This document shows, piece by piece, positions 29,435 to 37,788 of a DNA stretch of 37,788 nt. How positions within the stretch are numbered: position 1 is the first letter of the stretch; each line of letters opens with the position of its first letter. Under the pieces are notes generated by a model. That model did not search any database, was not told the origin of the DNA, and saw nothing but the letters and a program-made list of their open reading frames with translations. Source of the stretch: Buchnera aphidicola (Melaphis rhois) (GTDB taxonomy: Bacteria; Pseudomonadota; Gammaproteobacteria; Enterobacterales; Enterobacteriaceae); NCBI RefSeq assembly GCF_005080745.1, contig NZ_CP033004.1, positions 469,095 to 506,882 of the forward strand, written 5' to 3'. A program made the translations under genes and the position numbers.

Positions 29435-31161
29435 ACTTATTTAAACAACTAAGTTGGTATTTCATAAGAGAATGGAAAAAATATTTAATAGCTATTATTC
29501 TATTAATTTTTATTTCTATATTACAATTATTTCCACCAAGACTAGTAGGATTTCTAATAGATTCTATCATAAAAGAGGAAATCCGTGGAAACCAAATTTT
29601 TATTTGGATATTAATAATTTTATTTATTGCACTAATAATTTACGTTCTTAGGTATATGTGGAGAATTTTTCTATTTGGAGCTGCATATAAACTTGCTATG
29701 GAACTAAGAATAAAAATTTATGATTATATTAGTAGAACAAATCAAACATTTTATCTAAAATATAAAACTGGTGATTTAATGATACGCATTACTAATGATG
29801 TAGATAAAGTCGTATTTGCAGCTGGTGAAGGAGTATTAACACTCATCGACTCTTTAGTGATGGGATTATCTGTTTTAATTGTTATGATTATACAAATAAA
29901 TTGGAAACTAACTATATGTTCTCTACTTCCAATGCCAATCATGGCTATCATGATAAATAAGGTTGGAAAAAAAATACACCAAAATTTTCAACAATCCCAA
30001 ATAGCATTTTCTAATTTAAATAATCGTACACAAGAAAGTTTAAATAGCATGAACTTAATCAAAGCTTTCGGTTTAGAACAATATCAAATAAAAAAATTTT
30101 ATAATATGTTAACATGTCTAGGAAAAAAAAATGCTGAAGTTGCAAAAATCGATGCTATATTTGATCCTATCATACATTTATCTGTATCCTTATCTAATTT
30201 ACTAGCAATTATAATTGGGGGATGGTTATTCTGGAATAAAACAATTAGTATGGGACAATTAACTAGTTTTATAATGTATCTCGGATTAATGATTTGGCCA
30301 ATGCTAGCTTTAGCATGGATGTTTAATATAGTAGAAAGAGGAAGTGCAGCATGGAACCGAATACAACTAATTCTTAACCATGATACTCCAGAAGAAAAAA
30401 AACATATACAAATTCCAATATACTTTAATAAATTACATATTAATATTAAACAATTCTACTATTATAAATGCAAAACCATAATATTGAAAAATATTAATTT
30501 TTCATTATACCAAGGACAAACTATTGGTATTTGTGGTCCAACGGGATCAGGAAAAAGTACATTATTAAAGCTAATTCAACAACAATTTTTAATATCAAAT
30601 GGAAATATATTATATAATTCAATTCCAATCTCTAAGTTTAAAATAACAGAATGGAGAAAAAAAATTGCAGTAGTAGATCAAACTACGTTTTTATTTTCAG
30701 ATACCATTTTTAATAATATTGCAATAGGGAAAAAATACGCTTCTAAAAAAGAGGTTGAAGAAGTAGCTTATCTATCAGATCTGCATAAAGATATTATTAA
30801 ATTTCCGTATGGATATAATACTCAAGTTGGAGATCGTGGAGTAATGTTATCTGGAGGACAAAAACAACGCATATCTATTGCTCGAGCATTATTATCAAAA
30901 TCAGAAATATTAATCTTAGATAACGCTTTATCTGCTGTAGATGGAGAAACTGAATCAAAAATATTAAATAATTTTCAAACTGTTAAAAAAAAGGGATGTA
31001 CAATAATTATCTGTACTCATCGATTGCCACTACTAATTAATTCAAATAAAATTATAGTTATAAAAAACGGTACTATAATACAGAAAGGAAAACATGAAAA
31101 ACTGATTATGGAGAAAAAAAAATGGTATTATTCTATGTATTTACATAAAAAAACATTATAA
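29431..31161 (+). CDS. mdlA: ABC exporter half-transporter MdlA
   Basis: MdlA pairs with MdlB to form a heterodimeric type IV ABC exporter of the inner membrane; the substrate is not established. The product has 576 residues (E. coli 590). A six-helix membrane domain (about 1-320) starts [19 protein letters not shown] and includes [33 protein letters not shown] and [19 protein letters not shown]. The ATPase domain has Walker [10 protein letters not shown] (from residue 369), signature [15 protein letters not shown], Walker [14 protein letters not shown] and H-loop THRLPLL. Asn498 occupies the place of the catalytic Glu (Asp in E. coli MdlA), so this ATP site is probably inactive. The GTG start aligns with the E. 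coli start. mdlB follows after 30 bp. Confidence 0.96.
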   Translation: MNLFKQLSWYFIREWKKYLIAIILLIFISILQLFPPRLVGFLIDSIIKEEIRGNQIFIWILIILFIALIIYVLRYMWRIFLFGAAYKLAMELRIKIYDYISRTNQTFYLKYKTGDLMIRITNDVDKVVFAAGEGVLTLIDSLVMGLSVLIVMIIQINWKLTICSLLPMPIMAIMINKVGKKIHQNFQQSQIAFSNLNNRTQESLNSMNLIKAFGLEQYQIKKFYNMLTCLGKKNAEVAKIDAIFDPIIHLSVSLSNLLAIIIGGWLFWNKTISMGQLTSFIMYLGLMIWPMLALAWMFNIVERGSAAWNRIQLILNHDTPEEKKHIQIPIYFNKLHINIKQFYYYKCKTIILKNINFSLYQGQTIGICGPTGSGKSTLLKLIQQQFLISNGNILYNSIPISKFKITEWRKKIAVVDQTTFLFSDTIFNNIAIGKKYASKKEVEEVAYLSDLHKDIIKFPYGYNTQVGDRGVMLSGGQKQRISIARALLSKSEILILDNALSAVDGETESKILNNFQTVKKKGCTIIICTHRLPLLINSNKIIVIKNGTIIQKGKHEKLIMEKKKWYYSMYLHKKTL

Positions 31162-31176
31162 AGTTAAAAAACAATA

Positions 31177-31195
31177 AGGAAATATTATGAAATGA
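31177..31195 (+). promoter_or_regulatory. mdlB translation start: SD and overlapping ATGAAATGA
   Basis: AGGA (31177-31180) lies 6 bases before an ATG at 31187, but that frame reads ATG AAA TGA and ends at once. The true start ATG at 31192 overlaps that stop by four bases (ATGA) and sits 11 bases from the SD. Ribosomes may start on the two-codon frame and re-initiate on mdlB. Confidence 0.4.
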
Positions 31196-32943
31196 AGCAT
31201 TTGATACATTTTTGGCCAATATTAAAACGATTATTATGCTATGGAAAAAATTATAAAAAACATTTAATATTAGGATTTGTCTGTTTATTACTAGCATCGA
31301 TATTTGAAGTATTAGGTCCTGTATTAATTAGTTATTTTATACAAAATAGTTTAGTCACGCATCAAATGCATATTTCTGTATTACTAATGACCATCGTTAT
31401 CTACATACTTCTACAAATCATATCATCTATATTTAACTATCTTCAAGATATTATATTTAATAAAATATCGATAAAAATTATTGAAAAACTTCGTTTTAAT
31501 GTAATGTCATCAACTTTAGACCTGCCTATAAATAAATTCAATCAACAACCTGCAGGGCAATTAATTTCATGTGTTACAAACGATACAGAAGTTATAAAAG
31601 AACTATACGAAACTTTCATTTCAACCTTATTTCGAAGTATTATACTAATTAGTGTTACTTTAATAACTATGTTCACTTTAGAGTGGAGAATGGCTAGTAT
31701 AGCAATTACTATGTTCCCATTAGTATTAATTATAACATTATCATATCAGTATTACAGTAAACCAATTCTAAAAAAAGTCAGAAAATATGTTACTAAAATT
31801 TATAATATTTTTAATGAAGTAATTAATGGTATTAATGTCATACAACAATTTGGATTAGAAACAAAATTTAAAAATTCTATAGAAAATACCAGTAAACTAC
31901 ATTATTTAGCTCGTATGAATATACTAAAATTAGATGCACTTTTGTTAAGACCGTTACTTAATCTTTTTTCAACTATCATATTATGTGGACTAATTCTACT
32001 ATTTGGATTGTATCCAAAAGGATTTTTTGAAATTGGAACATTATATGCATTTATTACTTATTTAGGTCGTCTAAATGAGCCATTAATAACTATTGCATCT
32101 CAACAATCTATCTTACAACAAGCGATAGTATCAGGGGAAAGAATATTTGAATTAATAGATACTACTAAACAAAAATATGGAACAGATACTGTTAACTTAA
32201 AAACAGGAGAAATATACATTAACAATCTAAATTTTTGCTATGACAATAACTGTAAAAATACACTAAATAACATTAACCTAAATATTTCTTCAAAGAAATT
32301 CATAGCATTGGTAGGACATACAGGTAGTGGTAAAAGTACTCTAGCACAACTTTTAATGGGATATTATCCTATTAAAAATGGAAGCATCTATTTAGATCGA
32401 AGAAATATAAATACATTAAGTAAAAAAGTTTTACGAAATGGAATATCTATCGTTCAACAAGATCCTATTATTCTAGACGATTCTATTTTAGAAAATATTA
32501 CTGTCGGAAGAAAAATACCTAAATCTGATGTTTGGAATATTTTAAACAAAGTGCATCTAATTAAATTAGTTAAATCTATGCCAAAAGGAATATATTCTAT
32601 TTTAGGTGAAAATGGAAACATACTATCTGTAGGACAAAAGCAACTATTATCTATTGCCAGAGTATTAATCTCAAATCCAAAAATACTAATTTTAGACGAA
32701 GCAACAGCAAATATAGATTTAGAAACAGAAAAAAAAATTCAAATTATACTCTCGTCAATTAAAAATCATACTACACTAATTGTAATTGCTCACAGATTAT
32801 CCACAGTTAAAAATGCAGATGAAATTGTAGTTTTTCATCATGGTAAAATAGTAGAACAAGGAACGCATGATAATCTGATACAGAACAAAAAATTTTACTG
32901 GAAAATATATAACAGTCAGAACGATAATAATAGTGGTATCTAA
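31192..32943 (+). CDS. mdlB: ABC exporter half-transporter MdlB
   Basis: MdlB is the partner of MdlA. The product has 583 residues (E. coli 593). The membrane domain includes VLGPVLISYFIQ, FNQQPAGQLISCVTNDTEVI, LEWRMASIAITMFPLVL, INGINVIQQFGLE and LYAFITYLGRLNEPL. The ATPase domain has Walker A GHTGSGKST (from residue 375), Q-loop SIVQQDP, signature LSVGQKQLLSIARVL, Walker B ILILDEATANID with Glu503 as catalytic base, and H-loop IAHRLST. So MdlB carries the intact Walker B Glu and MdlA the degenerate one, while the MdlB signature has Val in place of the first Gly of LSGGQ, as in E. coli. The gene is intact. Confidence 0.97.
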   Translation: MKHLIHFWPILKRLLCYGKNYKKHLILGFVCLLLASIFEVLGPVLISYFIQNSLVTHQMHISVLLMTIVIYILLQIISSIFNYLQDIIFNKISIKIIEKLRFNVMSSTLDLPINKFNQQPAGQLISCVTNDTEVIKELYETFISTLFRSIILISVTLITMFTLEWRMASIAITMFPLVLIITLSYQYYSKPILKKVRKYVTKIYNIFNEVINGINVIQQFGLETKFKNSIENTSKLHYLARMNILKLDALLLRPLLNLFSTIILCGLILLFGLYPKGFFEIGTLYAFITYLGRLNEPLITIASQQSILQQAIVSGERIFELIDTTKQKYGTDTVNLKTGEIYINNLNFCYDNNCKNTLNNINLNISSKKFIALVGHTGSGKSTLAQLLMGYYPIKNGSIYLDRRNINTLSKKVLRNGISIVQQDPIILDDSILENITVGRKIPKSDVWNILNKVHLIKLVKSMPKGIYSILGENGNILSVGQKQLLSIARVLISNPKILILDEATANIDLETEKKIQIILSSIKNHTTLIVIAHRLSTVKNADEIVVFHHGKIVEQGTHDNLIQNKKFYWKIYNSQNDNNSGI

Positions 32944-32954
32944 AATTAAGAAAA

Positions 32955-33058
32955 ACCTCTGTTAGAAAAATCATAATACCTGTATTACTCAATATGGCTG
33001 CTATTTTCCAATCCTGACCAATTTTTTAAGACTACAGTACTAGAGTACTAACAGAGAA
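32955..33058 (-). ncRNA. ffs: 4.5S RNA of the signal recognition particle
   Basis: On the minus strand the core reads GGTCAGG ATT GGAA AAT AGCAGCC, matching the Ffh-binding domain of E. coli 4.5S RNA (GGTCAGG TCC GGAA GGA AGCAGCC): a GGAA tetraloop on a 3-bp stem, with conserved symmetric and asymmetric internal loops. The stem pairs differ from E. coli but still pair, which is compensatory change. The outer ends form a perfect 9-bp stem (CTCTGTTAG at the 5' end with CTAACAGAG at the 3' end; plus-strand 33048-33056 and 32957-32965), followed by GGTTTTTCTT, a terminator-like tail. The exact ends are approximate. In E. coli ffs also lies between mdlB and dnaX. Confidence 0.93.
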
Positions 33059-33182
33059 TTTTCCTTACAAGTTTATTTTATATTAAAATTTTATTAATTA
33101 CAAACTTTTTTATTACTTTTATAACCAGATTATACTAACTATTTATATTAATTAAACAATACTAATATATTATAAAATATTC

Positions 33183-33208
33183 TTGATAAAAGCATTTTGT
33201 GCTAAAAT
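33183..33208 (+). promoter_or_regulatory. Possible extended -10 promoter for dnaX
   Basis: TTGATA at 33183-33188 and TGCTAAAAT at 33200-33208 give a -35-like element and an extended -10 (TGn before TAAAAT) with a short 14-base spacer. It lies 32 bp before the dnaX ATG. The short spacer makes the -35 doubtful; the extended -10 alone could suffice. Confidence 0.3.
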
Positions 33209-33239
33209 TATTAATTAATTTTAAATAAAACTCATAATA

Positions 33240-34370
33240 ATGAACTATCAAATTTTAGCTAATAAATGGCGACCTAAAACATTTAGTCATGTCATTGGTC
33301 AAAAATATATTATTACTGCTATACGTAACGGATTAAAACTCGGTCGAATACATCATACATGGTTATTTCATGGAATTCAAGGCACTGGAAAGACAACTAT
33401 TTCCCGATTATTAGCAAAAAGTTTGAATTGTAAAATAGGAATTACACATGCTCCATGCAGAACTTGTTCTAATTGTAAAGATATAGAACAAGGAAAATTC
33501 ATCGATTTATTTGAAATAGATGCAGCTACACGAACTAAAGTAGAAGATATGAAAGAACTATTAGACAATATCAATTATTTACCATCGCAAGGAAGATTTA
33601 AAGTTTATATAATAGATGAAATTCATATGTTGTCAAAACATAGTTTTAATTCTCTTTTAAAAATAATTGAAGAACCACCAAAACATATCAAATTCATTTT
33701 AGCAACAACGAATATAGAAAAAGTACCAAAAACTATCTTATCTCGCTGTTTACACTTTAAGCTTACATCAATTCACCACAATGAAATATTAATACGAATC
33801 AAACATATATTATCACAAGAAAATATAAAATTTGAAAATCAAGCAATAAAACTATTATCTATAGAATCTCAAGGTAGCTTAAGAGATGCATTAAATTTAA
33901 CAGAGCAAGCAATTTCTATGGGAAATGAACAAGTTTCGACTAAAATTGTAGAAAAAATGTTAAGAAGATTAAATAGTAGTCAAATAATAAAAATTATTGT
34001 GGCACTACTACAAAAAGATCATAAAACAATATTATCATTATTAGAATATATAAACACAATCGATATTAACTGGGAACATATATTAATAGAAATTCTTAAA
34101 TCATTATATCAAATAGCCATGTTTAAAACATTTCCAGAAATAAATAAAAATAATTTATTTTTTGAAAACGAAGAAGAAAACGAAATAATGTGTAAAATTT
34201 CAAAAATATCTAAATATATAGATATTCAATCATACTATAAAACTATGTTAATAGGCAGAAAAGAACTCAACATAGCTCCAAGTTATCAAATTGGAGTAGA
34301 AATGACTCTTTTACGTGCACTAAACCTTGATACAACTCCAATAAAAATAAATATTTCTAATAATACTTAA
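33240..34370 (+). CDS. dnaX: DNA polymerase III clamp loader subunit DnaX, gamma-like short form
   Basis: DnaX is the ATPase of the clamp loader that places the beta clamp on DNA. The product has 376 residues; E. coli makes tau (643) and gamma (431). Visible are NKWRPKTFSHVIGQ, Walker A GIQGTGKTT (residues 45-53), the zinc module Cys64, Cys73, Cys76, Cys79, Walker B YIIDEIHMLS, the sensor-1 region LATTNIEKVPKTILSRC with the SRC arginine finger, and GSLRDALNLTEQAI. The protein ends at about the end of clamp-loader domain III, so the DnaB- and polymerase-binding tau domains are missing. ybaB follows after 126 bp, as in E. coli. Confidence 0.97.
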   Translation: MNYQILANKWRPKTFSHVIGQKYIITAIRNGLKLGRIHHTWLFHGIQGTGKTTISRLLAKSLNCKIGITHAPCRTCSNCKDIEQGKFIDLFEIDAATRTKVEDMKELLDNINYLPSQGRFKVYIIDEIHMLSKHSFNSLLKIIEEPPKHIKFILATTNIEKVPKTILSRCLHFKLTSIHHNEILIRIKHILSQENIKFENQAIKLLSIESQGSLRDALNLTEQAISMGNEQVSTKIVEKMLRRLNSSQIIKIIVALLQKDHKTILSLLEYINTIDINWEHILIEILKSLYQIAMFKTFPEINKNNLFFENEEENEIMCKISKISKYIDIQSYYKTMLIGRKELNIAPSYQIGVEMTLLRALNLDTTPIKINISNNT

Positions 34371-34496
34371 AAATAATGATATAAGTCAATTCGATAACAC
34401 GTCAAAATTCCTGTATTCTGTTATAAAATTTATACATAATGTATTAATATCATTAATGCAAATATTCTTTATGATTACATTAAAATAGGAAAAAGT

Positions 34497-34829
34497 ATGT
34501 TTTCTAAAAATGGGTTAAATAATTTAATAAAACAAGCACAAGAAATTCAAGAAAAAATGACTAAAATTCGACAAGAAGTATCTACTATAGAAGTAATTGG
34601 TGAATCTGGAGCTGGAGCAGTAAAAGTGACATTAATTGGAATAAATAATTGTAAAAAAATTGAAATAGATTCAATTCTGATAATACAACGTGACAAAGAA
34701 ATACTAGAAGACTTAATAGTAGCAGCGTTTAACGATGCAATACGACGTATATTAGATTTACAAAAACAAAAAATGTCTTCTATTTCATCTGATATACCAT
34801 TCTCAAACGAATTAAATATTCCTATTTAA
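34497..34829 (+). CDS. ybaB: YbaB/EbfC family nucleoid-associated protein
   Basis: YbaB is a small dimeric DNA-binding protein with a tweezer-like dimer. The product has 110 residues (E. coli 109). Family signatures are LNNLIKQAQEIQEKMTKI, GESGAGAVKVTL, CKKIEIDSIL and ILEDLIVAAFNDAIRRI. AGGA lies ahead of the ATG. In E. coli recR follows ybaB; here the next gene is htpG, with 230 non-coding bases between. Confidence 0.96.
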   Translation: MFSKNGLNNLIKQAQEIQEKMTKIRQEVSTIEVIGESGAGAVKVTLIGINNCKKIEIDSILIIQRDKEILEDLIVAAFNDAIRRILDLQKQKMSSISSDIPFSNELNIPI

Positions 34830-34927
34830 AGCGTATATTACATATACAATTTCTTATATAAAACTATATTTTGATATGAATACTTAAAATTTAATGTATA
34901 TATTTAAATAGTAAAAAATTTTATCTT

Positions 34928-34956
34928 TTGTATCAAAAATGTTATCGTTATACAAT
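34928..34956 (+). promoter_or_regulatory. Possible sigma-70 promoter upstream of htpG
   Basis: TTGTAT (34928-34933), a 17-base spacer and TACAAT (34951-34956) match the -35 and -10 consensus well enough to note. It would give a leader of about 100 bases before the htpG ATG. No heat-shock (sigma-32) consensus is recognisable in the same gap. AT-rich sequence makes false matches common. Confidence 0.35.
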
Positions 34957-35059
34957 AAACAATAATTAATCTATTACTACTTAATATATAAAAATAAAAT
35001 AATGATTATGTCTTACATTTAAATACAATCATTAATAAATATTAATTACGAGAAAATTT

Positions 35060-36934
35060 ATGAATACCAACAAAAAAACATATGAATTTCAATCAGAAAC
35101 TAACGAAATACTACATCTAATGGTTCATTCTCTATATTCTAATAAAGAGATATTTTTAAGAGAACTTATTTCTAATGCTTCTGACGCAATCGATAAGCTA
35201 AAATTTAAGTCGATTTCTTCACCAGAACTATACGAACAAGACCATGACATGCATATTAGAGTTTATATAGATAAAAAAAATAATAGTTTAACAATTAGTG
35301 ACAACGGCATAGGAATGACATATCAGGAAATTATTAATAATTTAGGAACAATAGCAAAATCTGGAACAAAAGAATTTCTAAAATCTTATAATAAATTAAA
35401 TCAAGAAAAAAACAATCTAATAGGAAAATTTGGAGTTGGGTTTTATTCAGCATTTATTGTATCTAAAAAAATAATAGTAGAAAGCAGATTCGGTGGTTTA
35501 AACAAAAGTGAAGGAGTATTATGGGAATCCGAAGGAAAGGGAAAATATGAAGTAAGCAAAATAAATAAAGAAAATAGAGGAACAGATATAATTTTATATT
35601 TAAAACCAGAAGAAAAGTTTTTTTTAGAATCATGGAATATAAAAAACATTATTAATAAATATTCTAATCATATCTCTGTTCCAATAGAAATAAACGTATA
35701 TGATGAGAAAAAACAAACTAATCAATGGGAACAAATTAATCAAGCTCAAGCACTTTGGACATTAAAAAAATCCGATATTACAGATGAAGACTACAAAAAT
35801 TTTTATAAACAACTTACTCATGACACTAATGATCCAATTATATGGACGCATAACAAAATAGAAGGTGCTCACGAATATACTATTTTACTATTTATTCCTT
35901 CAAAATCTGCGTGGGATATTTGGAATAGAGAAAATAAACATGGTTTAAAGCTATATGTAAAACGAATATATATTATGGACGATGCAGAACAATTTTTGCC
36001 GAATTATTTACGATTTGTAAAAGGAATTATTGATTCAAATAACTTACCACTTAATGTATCTCGAGAAGTGTTACAAGATAACCAACTAACTAAAAACTTA
36101 AAAAAAACACTTACTAAAAGAATATTAAAATTATTACACGATCTTTCTAAAGATAAAAATTCTTATAAATTATTTTGGTCACAATTTGGGCTAGTTTTAA
36201 AAGAAGGTCCAGCCGAAAATCCTGAAAATAGAGACTTAATTTCAAATCTTTTACGATTTTATTCGATGCAAAAGAATTCTATAGACAATATGATATCTTT
36301 AAAAGATTATGTTAGTAATATGAATAACAACCAAGAAAAAATTTATTTTATTACAGCAGATAATTATTCTTCTGCTATAAATAGTCCTCATTTAGAATTT
36401 TTTAAAAAAAACAACATAGACGTATTACTATTAACTGATAAAATAGATGAATGGATGATGAACTATTTAACTGAATTTGATGGAAAAAAATTCCAATCAG
36501 TTAGTAAACATGATGAATCAATCGAAAAGTTAAACGATAATATTGATAACTCACCAAAAAATTTAAATAATGACTTAGGTGAACTATTAAATAGAATTAA
36601 AAGTATATTAAAGCAAAAAATAAAAGACGTTCGTTTTACTAATAAATTAACACACACTCCTGCAATGGTTATAACAGATTCTAACGATATGACTACTCAA
36701 ATGGCAAAACTATTTTCCGCTGCAGGACAAACTGTTCCCGAAATAAAATATATTTTCGAAATAAATCCAAATCATGAATTAATAAAAAAAATCAGCCAAG
36801 AAATAAATGAAGAAAAATTTAAAAATTGGATAAAAATATTATTTGACCAGTCAATCCTATTAGAAAAAAATACTTTAGAAAATCCTAGTGAGTTTATAAC
36901 TAGAATTAATAATATTTTAATAAATTGTAATTAA
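35060..36934 (+). CDS. htpG: Molecular chaperone HtpG (Hsp90)
   Basis: HtpG is the bacterial Hsp90, a dimeric ATP-driven chaperone working with DnaK. The product has 624 residues, as in E. coli. The GHKL ATPase domain has LRELISNASDAIDKL, ISDNGIGMT, LGTIAKSGTKEF and IGKFGVGFYSAFIV. The middle domain has LYVKRIYIMDDAEQFLPNY, RFVKGIIDSNNLPLNVSRE and LQDNQLTKNLKKTL with the catalytic Arg region. The C-terminal dimerisation domain ends with an intact helix set. HTPAMVITDSNDMTTQMAKL lies near residue 540. GAG precedes the ATG. Intact. Confidence 0.98.
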   Translation: MNTNKKTYEFQSETNEILHLMVHSLYSNKEIFLRELISNASDAIDKLKFKSISSPELYEQDHDMHIRVYIDKKNNSLTISDNGIGMTYQEIINNLGTIAKSGTKEFLKSYNKLNQEKNNLIGKFGVGFYSAFIVSKKIIVESRFGGLNKSEGVLWESEGKGKYEVSKINKENRGTDIILYLKPEEKFFLESWNIKNIINKYSNHISVPIEINVYDEKKQTNQWEQINQAQALWTLKKSDITDEDYKNFYKQLTHDTNDPIIWTHNKIEGAHEYTILLFIPSKSAWDIWNRENKHGLKLYVKRIYIMDDAEQFLPNYLRFVKGIIDSNNLPLNVSREVLQDNQLTKNLKKTLTKRILKLLHDLSKDKNSYKLFWSQFGLVLKEGPAENPENRDLISNLLRFYSMQKNSIDNMISLKDYVSNMNNNQEKIYFITADNYSSAINSPHLEFFKKNNIDVLLLTDKIDEWMMNYLTEFDGKKFQSVSKHDESIEKLNDNIDNSPKNLNNDLGELLNRIKSILKQKIKDVRFTNKLTHTPAMVITDSNDMTTQMAKLFSAAGQTVPEIKYIFEINPNHELIKKISQEINEEKFKNWIKILFDQSILLEKNTLENPSEFITRINNILINCN

Positions 36935-37000
36935 TATAAATTTAATAAGAAAAGAATTAAAAAATGCATTTTCTTTACACTGAGGTACAAAAGAGAAAAT

Positions 37001-37633
37001 ATGCGTATTGTTTTACTCGGAGCGCCTGGATCAGGAAAAGGAACACAAGCTCAATTTATCGAACAAAAATATCATCTTCCGAAAATATCTATTGGAGACA
37101 TATTGAGACAAATAATAAATAATAATGCTCCATTAAGTAAACAAATAAAATCTACAATATATAATGGAAAATTAATATCAGATGAAATTGTTACAGAACT
37201 GGTACAGAGTTATATTACTAAAATAGATTACAATTTAGGATTTATACTCGATGGATTTCCACGTACTATTTCTCAAGCTAAAATGATTGAAAACAATAAA
37301 ATAAGTATTGATTATTTTTTTGAACTTAAAATACCAACTAAAATAATATTAGAACGTATTCAAAAAAGAAGAACAGGTGTTGTTTCAAAAAATACTTATC
37401 ATTTAAATAACTCGATCTGTTCTAAAAATATAAATTGTACAAATTCAATTCAAAGATTTGATGATAACACGGAAGTTATAAAAACTAGATTAGAAGAATA
37501 TAACAAGTTCACTATACCTCTTATAAATTATTTGAATAATAGTTGTAAAAAAATAAACTATCGTTATTACATCATAGATGGAACTCAAACTATACAAAAC
37601 ATTAATAACGAAATTAAAAAAATCTTAAATTAA
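37001..37633 (+). CDS. adk: Adenylate kinase, with diverged LID
   Basis: Adenylate kinase interconverts ATP, AMP and ADP and keeps the adenylate pool balanced. The product has 210 residues (E. coli 214). The P-loop is GAPGSGKGTQ (from residue 7); AMP-binding parts are LPKISIGDILR and ILDGFPRTISQA; RRTG and the RFDD...TRLEEY stretch carry the conserved arginines. The LID (about 120-155) is about four residues shorter than in E. coli and lacks the usual FNPPK after YH, having YHLNNS instead, with two Cys (ICSKNINC). It follows htpG by 66 bp, as in E. coli. Confidence 0.96.
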   Translation: MRIVLLGAPGSGKGTQAQFIEQKYHLPKISIGDILRQIINNNAPLSKQIKSTIYNGKLISDEIVTELVQSYITKIDYNLGFILDGFPRTISQAKMIENNKISIDYFFELKIPTKIILERIQKRRTGVVSKNTYHLNNSICSKNINCTNSIQRFDDNTEVIKTRLEEYNKFTIPLINYLNNSCKKINYRYYIIDGTQTIQNINNEIKKILN

Positions 37634-37677
37634 CATTTTTATTTTTAATTACTTGATAATCTTAACTATATTATTTT

Positions 37678-37751
37678 TGCGCTCTATAGGATTCGAACCT
37701 ATGACCTACGGCTTAGAAGGCCGTTGCTCTATCCAACTGAGCTAAGAGCGC
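37678..37751 (-). tRNA. argU: tRNA-Arg (anticodon UCU)
   Basis: The 74-base minus-strand gene begins GCGCTCTTAGCTCAG and folds with a perfect 7-bp acceptor stem (GCGCTCT with AGAGCGC). The anticodon TCT is the complement of 37715-37717, in loop CTTCTAA. It closely matches E. coli argU. Unlike the tRNA-fMet gene, CCA is not encoded: the discriminator A is followed by AAAA, so a CCA-adding enzyme is required. It decodes AGA and AGG, frequent Arg codons in this AT-rich genome. Confidence 0.97.
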
Positions 37752-37788
37752 AATTAATTTTTTACTATACGTTTTAACAAATAAAAAG

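Overview
The window is a very AT-rich bacterial chromosome segment, with A/T-only spacers and Lys/Asn/Ile-rich proteins. Most genes are close homologues of Escherichia coli genes and keep much of the E. coli order. This pattern fits the aphid endosymbiont Buchnera aphidicola or a close relative. The species call is inferred from gene order, composition and protein similarity recalled from memory; no database search was run. I see no phage, transposon, CRISPR array or other imported island, and no wholly new gene system. The interest lies in how ordinary genes have been worn down or altered.

Layout. (1) 1-7345, plus strand: recC (3' part only), recB and recD, encoding the RecBCD helicase-nuclease. 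recB is broken by a frameshift at a run of ten A. (2) 7449-7525: initiator tRNA-fMet on the minus strand. (3) 7603-11442, plus strand: mltA, ribH, a 671-bp non-coding gap, ribD and nusB. (4) 11466-14250, minus strand: ispA then dxs (isoprenoid precursors). (5) 14637-20961: the minus-strand cyoABCDE operon (cytochrome bo3 oxidase and heme O synthase) and the yajR transporter, with plus-strand tusE between them. (6) 21337-29169, plus strand: bolA, tig, clpP, clpX, lon, ppiD, a protein-quality-control block. (7) 29431-32943: mdlA-mdlB, a heterodimeric ABC exporter. (8) 32955-33058, minus strand: the 4.5S signal recognition particle RNA, recognised from its GGAA tetraloop domain. (9) 33240-37633, plus strand: dnaX, ybaB, htpG, adk. 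(10) 37678-37751, minus strand: tRNA-Arg(UCU).

How the genes work together. The window covers DNA-end processing, cell-wall trimming, riboflavin synthesis, isoprenoid supply, aerobic respiration and a nearly complete proteostasis set (Tig, ClpXP, Lon, PpiD, HtpG). Several proteins keep their core but have lost a module. PpiD lacks its parvulin domain, the prolyl-isomerase domain of trigger factor is strongly eroded, DnaX ends after the clamp-loader core, YajR lacks its C-terminal domain and MltA lacks a lipobox. Compared with my memory of E. coli order, argA and amiC (recD to tRNA-fMet), hupB (lon to ppiD), recR (ybaB to htpG), xseB (next to ispA) and ptrA (recC to recB) are absent from their usual places.
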